NCBI GenBank assembly: GCA_903835235.1
Contig: CAILMF010000036.1
Span: forward strand, 95,761 to 159,760
Direction: 5' to 3'
Source: an uncultured Rhodospirillales bacterium
GTDB taxonomy: Bacteria; Pseudomonadota; Alphaproteobacteria; Acetobacterales; Acetobacteraceae
Length of the DNA: 64,000 bases
Within the stretch, counting starts at the first letter, position 1, and each line of letters starts with the position of its first letter. The translations under genes were made by a program, and so were the position numbers. The notes beneath the pieces are model-generated. The model had not been told where the DNA came from and made no database searches. It saw only the letters and a list, made by a program, of their open reading frames with translations. Positions 57,867 to 64,000 of the stretch are shown here, piece by piece.

Positions 57867-59711
57867 ATGGAAAACCTGCTGCTGCAGGGGTTGAACGGGC
57901 TGGCCAGTGCCTCCTCGTTGTTCCTGGTCGCCTCCGGGTTGACGGTGATCTTCGGCGTCACCCGGATTGTCAATTTCGCCCATGGCTCGCTGTACATGCT
58001 GGGGGCCTATCTGGCGTTCAGCATCGTGACTTCCCTGCCGCGCGGCCATGCTGGCTTCTGGGGCGGGGTGGTGCTGGCGGCGCTGGCGGTGGGCGTCATC
58101 GGCGCGCTGCTGGAAATGCTGCTGCTGCGCCGCATCTACCGCGCGCCAGAACTGTTCCAGCTGCTGGCCACTTTCGGCGTGGTGCTGGTGGTGCAGGATG
58201 TCGCGCTGCTGGTCTGGGGCGCGCAGGACCTGCTGGGGCCGCGGGCGCCGGGGCTGCGGGGTTCCGTGGAACTGCTGGGGCTGCGCTTCCCGCTGTATGA
58301 ACTGGTGCTGATCGGCATCGGGCCGGTGGTGCTGGGGCTGTTGCTGCTGCTGTTCAAGCGCACCCGCTGGGGCACGCTGGTGCGCGCGGCCACGCAGGAC
58401 CGCGAGATGGTCGGCGCGCTGGGCGTCAACCAGCGCTGGCTTTTTACCAGTGTGTTCTTCCTGGGCAGCCTGCTGGCGGGGTTGGCGGGGGCGCTGCAAT
58501 TGCCGCGCGAATCCGTGAACCTGCACATGGACCTGGCGACCATCACCGAGGTCTTCGTGGTGGTGGTGGTCGGCGGGCTGGGCAGCCTGCCCGGGGCGGC
58601 ACTGGCGGCGCTGCTGATCGGGGAGTTGCACGCCTTCGGCATTCTGATCTTCCCGAAGATCACGCTGGTGCTGGTGTTCCTGGTCATGGCGGTGGTGCTG
58701 GTGGTGCGTCCCCGCGGCCTGTTCGGCAAGGCGCAGGTGGCGCAGGCGGCGGTGGCCAGCGTGGCCGAGCCGGTGCTGGGCCGGGCGCCGGCGCAGCTGA
58801 AGTGGCTCGGCTTCTTCGCGCTGGTGGTGGCGGTGGCGGCGCCGCCCTTCCTGGCCGGCGACTACGCGTTGATCGTGCTGACCGACATGGCCATTGCGGT
58901 GCTGTTCGCGGCCTCGCTGCACTTCATCATGGGGCCCGGCGGCATGGCCAGCTTTGGCCACGCGGCGTATTTCGGCATCGGCGCCTATGGCGCGGCGCTA
59001 CTCACAAAATGGTTCGCGGCGCCGATGGTGCCGGCGCTGCTGGCGGCGCCGTTCTGCGCCGGGTTGGCGGGGGTGTTGTTCGGCTTCTTCTGCGTGCGGC
59101 TTTCGGGCGTCTATTCCGCCATGCTGACGCTGGCCTTCGCGCAGATCGCCTGGAGCGTCGCCTTCCAGTGGGTGGAGCTGACCGGCGGCGACAATGGCGT
59201 GCTGGGCGTGTGGCCGGACCCCTGGGCGACCAAGCTGAACTTCTATTGGTTGGCGCTGGGGTGCAGCGTGATGGGCACGCTGGCGCTGCGGCGCATTGCG
59301 CTGTCGCCCTTCGGCTATGCGCTGCGGGCGCAGCGGGACAATACGCTGCGGGCCGAGGCCATCGGGATCAACGCCTTCGAGATGCGCTGGGTCGCCTTTG
59401 TGCTGGCCGCGGGGTTTGCCGGGGTGGCGGGCGGGCTGTTTGCGTTTGCCAAGGGCAGCGTCTTCCCCACCGCGCTGGATATTCCGCGCAGCGTGGATGC
59501 GCTGCTGATGGTGCTGCTGGGCGGGGTGCAGACGCTGGCCGGGCCGCTGCTGGGCGCGCTGGCCTTTACCGGGCTGCATGAGCAGCTGGTGCGTGCCACC
59601 GACTATTGGCGCCTGGTGCTGGGCGGCGTGATCCTGCTGCTGGTGCTGGCCTTCCCGCAGGGCTTGGCCGGCGCGGTGCGGCAGTGGTGGGAAGGCCGCC
59701 GGCATGGATAG
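57867..59711 (+). CDS. Fused LivH-LivM ABC transporter permease
   Basis: A 614-residue protein joining the two HAAT permeases that are usually separate genes. Residues 1 to about 290 match LivH (FGVTRIVNFAHGSLYMLGAYLAF, LPGAALAALLIGELHAFG). Residues about 310-614 match LivM (MGPGGMASFGHAAYFGIGAYGAALL, LRAQRDNTLRAEAIGINAFEMRW). About 16-18 hydrophobic segments are present in total. The fusion fixes one-to-one stoichiometry. Its end overlaps livG by 8 bp. Confidence 0.92.
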   Translation: MENLLLQGLNGLASASSLFLVASGLTVIFGVTRIVNFAHGSLYMLGAYLAFSIVTSLPRGHAGFWGGVVLAALAVGVIGALLEMLLLRRIYRAPELFQLLATFGVVLVVQDVALLVWGAQDLLGPRAPGLRGSVELLGLRFPLYELVLIGIGPVVLGLLLLLFKRTRWGTLVRAATQDREMVGALGVNQRWLFTSVFFLGSLLAGLAGALQLPRESVNLHMDLATITEVFVVVVVGGLGSLPGAALAALLIGELHAFGILIFPKITLVLVFLVMAVVLVVRPRGLFGKAQVAQAAVASVAEPVLGRAPAQLKWLGFFALVVAVAAPPFLAGDYALIVLTDMAIAVLFAASLHFIMGPGGMASFGHAAYFGIGAYGAALLTKWFAAPMVPALLAAPFCAGLAGVLFGFFCVRLSGVYSAMLTLAFAQIAWSVAFQWVELTGGDNGVLGVWPDPWATKLNFYWLALGCSVMGTLALRRIALSPFGYALRAQRDNTLRAEAIGINAFEMRWVAFVLAAGFAGVAGGLFAFAKGSVFPTALDIPRSVDALLMVLLGGVQTLAGPLLGALAFTGLHEQLVRATDYWRLVLGGVILLLVLAFPQGLAGAVRQWWEGRRHG

Positions 59712-60498
59712 GTTCACGCTGGAAGCCCTGGGGCTGCAAAAATCCTTCGGCGGCGTGCGCGCGGTGGACCAGGTCAGCTTCGGCGTGCGGCCTGGCGAGA
59801 TGCTGGCGCTGATCGGGCCGAACGGCGCCGGCAAGTCCACCTGCTTCAACCTGCTGAACGGCCACCTGAAGCCGGATGCCGGCCGGGTGAAGCTGCTGGG
59901 GCAGGACATCACCGGCCTGGCGCCGCGCCGGGTGTGGAAGCGCGGTGTCGGCCGCACCTTCCAGATCACCGCGACCTTCGGTTCCATGACGGTGCGGGAG
60001 AATGTGCAGCTGGCGCTGCAATCGCATCGCGGTGAGCTGGCGCGGATCTGGGCGCCGGCCTGGCGGTTGCGCGGCGGCCAGGCGGATACGCTGCTGGAAC
60101 GCGTCGGCCTGGCGGGGCAGGCGAAGCGGCCATGCAGCGTGCTGGCCTATGGCGACCTGAAGCGGGTGGAGCTGGCCATCGCGCTGTCCAACAACCCGCG
60201 GCTGCTGCTGATGGATGAGCCGACCGCGGGCATGGCGCCGCAGGAGCGTGTCGGCCTGATGGCGCTGGTGGCGGAGATCGCGCGCGAGCGCGGCATGTCC
60301 GTGTTGTTCACCGAACACGACATGGACGTGGTGTTCGGCCATGCCGACCGGGTGCTGGTGCTGGACCGTGGCCGCCTGATCGCGGAGGGCACGCCGGACG
60401 AGGTGCGCGGCAATGCGCTGGTGCAGGAGGTGTATCTCGGCAGCGGCTTCGAGCCCGAGCCGGAAGCCGAGGCCCCGCTGGAGGCGCCGGAATGCTGA
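59704..60498 (+). CDS. livG: ABC transporter ATP-binding protein LivG
   Basis: A 264-residue ATPase. Walker A is GPNGAGKST (38-46), signature LAYGDLKRVELA, Walker B LLLMDEPTAG, and switch histidine FTEHDMD. The signature LAYGD is a known variant in this family. An acidic tail (EPEPEAEAPLEAPE) is unusual. It overlaps both neighbours by 7-8 bp. Confidence 0.94.
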   Translation: MDRFTLEALGLQKSFGGVRAVDQVSFGVRPGEMLALIGPNGAGKSTCFNLLNGHLKPDAGRVKLLGQDITGLAPRRVWKRGVGRTFQITATFGSMTVRENVQLALQSHRGELARIWAPAWRLRGGQADTLLERVGLAGQAKRPCSVLAYGDLKRVELAIALSNNPRLLLMDEPTAGMAPQERVGLMALVAEIARERGMSVLFTEHDMDVVFGHADRVLVLDRGRLIAEGTPDEVRGNALVQEVYLGSGFEPEPEAEAPLEAPEC

Positions 60499-61193
60499 AG
60501 GTGCAGGGCCTCTCCGCGCATTACGGCCGCGCGCATATCCTGGACGATGTCGGCTTCGAGGTGCCGGCCGGGCAGGTGGTGGTGCTGCTGGGGCGCAACG
60601 GCGCCGGCAAGTCCACCACGCTGAAGGCCGTGATGGGCATGGTGCGGCCCAGCGCCGGGCAGGTGCTGTTCGAGGGCACGGATATCGCGGGGCGCGAGGC
60701 CTATCAGATTGCCCGCGCTGGCCTTGGCTATGTGCCGGAGGAACGCCGCATCTTCAGCGAGTTGACGGTGCGGGAGAACCTTTCGGTAGGGCGGCGCCCG
60801 CCTGCCCAAGGGCTGCGGCCCTGGACCGAGGAGCGCTTGTACGGCCTGTTCCCGGCGCTGGGCGCCATGCAGGACCGGCCGGGCGGGCGGATGAGCGGCG
60901 GCGAGCAGCAGATGCTGAGCATCGCCCGCACGCTGATGGGCAACCCGCGCCTGCTGCTGCTGGATGAACCGAGCGAGGGCCTGGCCCCGGTGGTGGTGCA
61001 GCGGATGGCCCAGGCGGTGCGGCAGCTGAAGGCCGAGGGGCTGGCCATTCTGCTGGCCGAGCAGAACCTGTACTTCGCCCATGCGGTGGCTGACCGGGCC
61101 GTGATCATCGAGCAGGGCCGCATCCGCTGGGAAGGCGGAATGGTTGAGTTGCTGAACGACGAATCGACCTATCAGCAATACCTTTCGTTGTAG
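60492..61193 (+). CDS. livF: ABC transporter ATP-binding protein LivF
   Basis: A 233-residue ATPase with Walker A GRNGAGKST, the LivF-specific GYVPEERRIFSELTVRENL, signature MSGGEQQMLSIARTL, Walker B LLLLDEPSEGLAP and the LAEQN switch region. It completes the transporter with LivG and the fused permease. Confidence 0.95.
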   Translation: MLKVQGLSAHYGRAHILDDVGFEVPAGQVVVLLGRNGAGKSTTLKAVMGMVRPSAGQVLFEGTDIAGREAYQIARAGLGYVPEERRIFSELTVRENLSVGRRPPAQGLRPWTEERLYGLFPALGAMQDRPGGRMSGGEQQMLSIARTLMGNPRLLLLDEPSEGLAPVVVQRMAQAVRQLKAEGLAILLAEQNLYFAHAVADRAVIIEQGRIRWEGGMVELLNDESTYQQYLSL

Positions 61194-61202
61194 GCTCCTC
61201 GC

Positions 61203-62027
61203 ATGGTGAAGCAGATTCTTGGGCGCCTTCGGGTGCGGCTGGTCTATGCGCTGGCCTATGGCGTGAAGGAGGTGCGCGAGCGCGGCTTCTTCGCTGCAGG
61301 CTTCTGGCCGCCCCTGCCGCAGTTGCAGGAGGTGCCGGCGCTGCAGCAGGCGCGCAGCCATGCCAACCTGTACGAACTGGCCCTGCGCCACATGCCCGGG
61401 CCCCGGCCGGAGCCGAAGGCGGTGCTGGATATCGGCTGCGGCGCCGGCGGCGGGATGATCTATGCCCATGCGGTGTTTCCCGCGGCCCGGCTGGTGGGCG
61501 TGGATACCAACGCGCTGGCGTTGAAGACCGCCTGGCAGCGGCTGTCCAAGGTGCCGAACCTGGAACTTCGCCAGGTGCCCGGCGACCGCACCAGGCTGCC
61601 GCCGCACGCCTTTGACGTCATCGTCGGGATCGGCTCGGTCAATGCCATCGGGCCTTCGGAGCTGTTGACCGAATGCGCCCGGCTGCTGGCGCCGGGCGGC
61701 GTTGTCAGCCTGACCGCCGCCTTCGCCCTGGCGCCGGCCGAGGTGGAGGTGCTGTTCCACGCCGCCGCCTGGCAGGCCGGGCTGGTGCTGCGCCAGGTGA
61801 GTGAGATCACCGAGGGCACCCGCGCCGCGCTGGCGCATGACCGGCCCTGGACCGAGCGCGTGGTGGCCCAAGTGCCGGCGCCGTTCCGCGGCCGGGCGCG
61901 CGAGATGGCGGCGCTGCCGGGCACCCGCGCGGCCCAGGCCATGGCGGAAGGCCGGGTACGCAGCTATGCCATCGTGGTGGACCATCCCGTCGCCGCCTGG
62001 GAAGCGCCGCGCCTGCGCGCAGCTTGA
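61203..62027 (+). CDS. Class I SAM-dependent methyltransferase
   Basis: A 274-residue protein. SAM motif I is KAVLDIGCGAGGGMIYAHA (about 72-90), followed by LVGVDTNALAL and FDVIVGIGSVNAI. The fold matches the UbiE/cyclopropane-type small-molecule methyltransferases. Following the ABC transporter by 10 bp, it could act on the imported compound; the acceptor is unknown. Confidence 0.83.
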   Translation: MVKQILGRLRVRLVYALAYGVKEVRERGFFAAGFWPPLPQLQEVPALQQARSHANLYELALRHMPGPRPEPKAVLDIGCGAGGGMIYAHAVFPAARLVGVDTNALALKTAWQRLSKVPNLELRQVPGDRTRLPPHAFDVIVGIGSVNAIGPSELLTECARLLAPGGVVSLTAAFALAPAEVEVLFHAAAWQAGLVLRQVSEITEGTRAALAHDRPWTERVVAQVPAPFRGRAREMAALPGTRAAQAMAEGRVRSYAIVVDHPVAAWEAPRLRAA

Positions 62028-62090
62028 CCTCTGCGCGGCGGCGCTGTCCCATCCATGACTGAGCAAGACTTCAAACGGGAGAATACGTCG

Positions 62091-63149
62091 ATGCGCGCCT
62101 GGGCCGTTGTTGAGTGTGGCAAGCCGTTGCAGGAGCTTGAGTGGGCAACGCCGGAGCCGCAGGGCGACCAGGTGCTGCTGGAAGTGACGCATGCCGGTGT
62201 GTGCCATTCCGACCTGCATATCTGGGAAGGCATCTACGACCTGGGCAGCCGGGGCCAGATGAAGCTGACCGACCGCGGCGTGGTGCTGCCGCTGGCGATG
62301 GGCCATGAGATTGTCGGCCGGGTGCTGAAGTGCGGCCCGGGCGCCGAGGGCAAGGTTGTGCCCGGCAAGGCCTATGCCGTGTTCCCCTGGGTTGGCTGCG
62401 GCAAGTGCGCCGCCTGCCTGGCCGAGGAAGAGAACATGTGCCAGGCGCCGCGCTCGCTCGGCGTCTATCAGAATGGCGGCTACGCCACCCATGTGCTGGC
62501 GACGCGCTGGAGCCACCTGGTGGATATCGAGGGGGTCGATCCTTCCCTGGCCGCGACCTATGCCTGCTCGGGCATCACGGTCTATTCCGCGATCAACAAG
62601 CTGCTGCCGATGCCGGCGGATGAGCCGATCGTGCTGGTGGGCGCCGGGGGCCTGGGGTTGCAGGCGATCTCGATCCTGAAGGCGCTGGGGCACAAGGCGA
62701 TCATTTCGGTGGATGTGGGCCAGGACAAGCTGGACGCCGCCACCGCCATGGGCGCGACCGGGGTGGTGCTGGCTTCGGCCGAGGGGACGACCAAGCGGAT
62801 TATCGAAGCTGCCGGCGGGCCGGTGGCGGGCGTTATCGACCTGGTGAACGGCACCGAGACGGCGCGCTTCGCCTTCGACGCGCTGCGCAAGGGCGGCAAG
62901 CTGGTGCAGGTGGGGCTGTTCGGCGGTGAGATGACCATCCCGCTGCCGCTGATGCCGATCCGCGCGCTGACGGTGCAGGGTTCGTATGTGGGCAACGTCA
63001 AGGAACTGCGGGAGCTGATGGGGATTGCCCGCAGCGGCAAGATCGCCAGCATCCCCGTGGCGAATGAGCCGCTGCGCAACGCCGACGCGGTGCTGAACCG
63101 GCTGCGCGCGGGGAAGATCACCGGGCGGGTGGTGCTGACCGCGGCCTGA
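62091..63149 (+). CDS. Zinc-dependent alcohol dehydrogenase (MDR family)
   Basis: A 352-residue medium-chain dehydrogenase. Catalytic zinc ligands are in THAGVCHSDLH and MGHEIVGRV; the structural zinc is held by four cysteines in CGKCAACLAEEENMC. The NAD site is LVGAGGLGLQAIS. It oxidises an alcohol or 3-hydroxyacyl derivative. ATG 62091 is supported by GGGAGAA; an upstream in-frame ATG at 62055 is not. Confidence 0.9.
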   Translation: MRAWAVVECGKPLQELEWATPEPQGDQVLLEVTHAGVCHSDLHIWEGIYDLGSRGQMKLTDRGVVLPLAMGHEIVGRVLKCGPGAEGKVVPGKAYAVFPWVGCGKCAACLAEEENMCQAPRSLGVYQNGGYATHVLATRWSHLVDIEGVDPSLAATYACSGITVYSAINKLLPMPADEPIVLVGAGGLGLQAISILKALGHKAIISVDVGQDKLDAATAMGATGVVLASAEGTTKRIIEAAGGPVAGVIDLVNGTETARFAFDALRKGGKLVQVGLFGGEMTIPLPLMPIRALTVQGSYVGNVKELRELMGIARSGKIASIPVANEPLRNADAVLNRLRAGKITGRVVLTAA

Positions 63150-63154
63150 GCGCT

Positions 63155-63328
63155 GTTCGGACAAAAGCCGTGGGACGGGGCGAGGGGCCTTGCCCCTTGC
63201 GCTGCCCAGCCATGATTCCATTGGGGGCCGGGCGGCCCTTGGATCCCGCGGGTTTTGGCTGAAGCGCGCGTTTCGGACAAATGGCCTGGGCGGCAGGAAA
63301 GCCGCGGTTTTGTTGGTTTCGGACAAAT
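63155..63328. repeat. Composite intergenic element: CGGACAAA words with hairpins (second copy)
   Basis: GTTCGGACAAAA at 63155, a GAGGGGC-CTT-GCCCCTT hairpin at 63182-63198, a CCATTGGGGGCC/GGCCCTTGG segment, then TTTCGGACAAAT at 63271 and again at 63317. The order matches 18155-18271. It lies at the convergent ends of the alcohol dehydrogenase and TPR genes. Confidence 0.65.
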
Positions 63329-63429
63329 GGGCGGCCGGCCCCGGCGGGGACGGGTTGGGGTGGGCGCGGCAGGGGGCGGTTCGGGCGGCCATGGCGCGAA
63401 CATAACAGGAACGATGGCGGAGTACAACC

Positions 63430-64000
63430 CTAGCGGGTACGGAGGGCGGTGAGGCGCCTTTCGGTGATCTCGACGTCGCGCTTCAGCCCAGGGTGGCCGG
63501 GGTTGGCGGTCGCCAGGGCGCGGGCGATGGGTAGGCTGCGTTCGTAATTGGCGATGGCGGCTGGAATATCCCCCGCCTGCTCGGCAACATCGCCCAGCCG
63601 TTCGAGGCTGACGGAGAGGTCGCGCTGGGCCTCGGCGCTGGCGGGGTTGTCGCGGGCCAGGCGCTCCAGCACGGCGAGGCTGGCTTCGTAGCGGGCGCGG
63701 GCGGCGGGCAGGTCGCCGGCCTCGCGCAGCACATCGCCCAGCTTGTTGAGGCTGACGGAGAGGTCGCGCTGGGCCTGGGCGCTGGCGGGGTTGTCGCGGG
63801 CCAGGCGCTCCCGCAGGGCGAGGCTGGCTTCGTAACGGGCGCGGGCGGTGGGCAGGTCGCCGGCCTCGCGCAGCACATCGCCCAGCTTTTCGAGGCTGAC
63901 GGAGAGGTCGCGCTGGGCCTCGGCGCTGGCGGGGTTGTCGCGGGCCAGGCGCTCCAGCACGGCGAGGCTGGCTTCGTAGCGGGCGCGGGCGGCGGGCAGA
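63430..64000 (-). CDS. TPR-repeat protein, C-terminal part only
   Basis: The frame continues beyond the right edge of the window. The visible 190 residues consist of tetratricopeptide repeats with a 48-residue period (ERLARDNPASAEAQRDLSVS, KLGDVLREAGDLPAARARYE), ending in a diverged repeat and TERRLTALRTR. Neighbouring repeats are nearly identical at the DNA level (144 bp), so they spread by recent duplication. Such C-terminal arrays often follow CHAT, TIR or NTPase domains in bacterial sensors, but the N-terminus is not visible. Confidence 0.85.
   Translation of the reverse strand, partial: LPAARARYEASLAVLERLARDNPASAEAQRDLSVSLEKLGDVLREAGDLPTARARYEASLALRERLARDNPASAQAQRDLSVSLNKLGDVLREAGDLPAARARYEASLAVLERLARDNPASAEAQRDLSVSLERLGDVAEQAGDIPAAIANYERSLPIARALATANPGHPGLKRDVEITERRLTALRTR

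Noticed and set aside
60144..60176. The LAYGDLKR signature of LivG as a defective ABC signature
   Set aside because: This variant is common in the branched-chain transporter ATPases; Walker A, Walker B and the switch histidine are intact.
60147..63392. A very long minus-strand open frame opposite livG, livF and the dehydrogenase
   Set aside because: It has no recognisable motif and lies wholly opposite well-supported genes; long antisense frames are expected at this GC content. The same applies to the frames opposite 19520-21148 and 37394-39139.
1..64000. tRNA, rRNA and riboswitch genes
   Set aside because: The intergenic gaps are all under about 280 bp and none shows tRNA cloverleaf features, rRNA sequence or a recognisable riboswitch core.

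Overview
The window is very GC-rich DNA with dense coding on both strands. Gene content points to an alphaproteobacterium of the Acetobacteraceae type (Roseomonas-like): a large set of Bug/TctC periplasmic binding proteins, acyl-CoA and aromatic catabolic genes, Tat/Sec-exported binding proteins, and GC-rich intergenic hairpins. The taxonomic call is inference from style and content; there is no rRNA or other phylogenetic marker. No tRNA, rRNA, CRISPR array, phage or transposase gene was found. No gene-free stretch exceeds about 280 bp.

Layout. 1-22 kb holds scattered small catabolic modules, most with a Bug binding protein beside them: a DUF35 protein, a polysaccharide-deacetylase-like protein, a ThDP enzyme, an exported GH8 glucanase (bcsZ-like) with a small membrane protein, a VOC protein and a GSA-aminomutase-like transaminase. 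It continues with a cytosine-deaminase-like amidohydrolase, a MaoC/FAS1-like dehydratase paired with a family III CoA-transferase, a HEAT-like protein, a cytochrome c, TrmO, an RraA-type aldolase and a second ThDP enzyme.

22-33 kb is the clearest metabolic block, an aromatic ring-degradation region: a MarR regulator, pcaG, pcaH and an enolase-superfamily dehydratase on the minus strand, facing a Bug protein and Rieske oxygenase on the plus strand. An M20 peptidase, two ACMSD-like amidohydrolases, a Rieske ferredoxin, an ABM monooxygenase and another Bug protein follow. 33-36 kb is a TRAP transporter (dctM, dctQ, dctP) with an array of 29-bp hairpin repeats between the binding-protein gene and the membrane genes. 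36-49 kb holds an alpha/beta hydrolase, a Bcr/CflA efflux pump, a MAPEG protein, an acyl-CoA ligase/enoyl-CoA hydratase pair, a RimK-like ATP-grasp enzyme, a DUF35/thiolase-like pair lacking the usual nucleophilic cysteine, a methyltransferase and an MmgE/PrpD protein.

49.6-51.7 kb encodes an FAD oxidoreductase fused to selenophosphate synthetase (SelD). 51.9-63.1 kb is one plus-strand run: a FadB-like bifunctional enzyme, two acyl-CoA dehydrogenases, a branched-chain-amino-acid-type ABC transporter (binding protein, fused LivH-LivM permease, LivG, LivF), a methyltransferase and a zinc alcohol dehydrogenase. This looks like uptake plus beta-oxidation of a CoA-activated acid. The window ends inside a TPR protein built of nearly identical 144-bp repeats.

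No single undescribed system stands out. The strongest leads are the DUF35/cysteine-less thiolase pair (a candidate retro-aldolase), a 56-bp palindrome inserted in frame in the M20 peptidase, the intergenic hairpin-repeat families, and nine TctC/Bug binding proteins with no TctA/TctB permease in the window.
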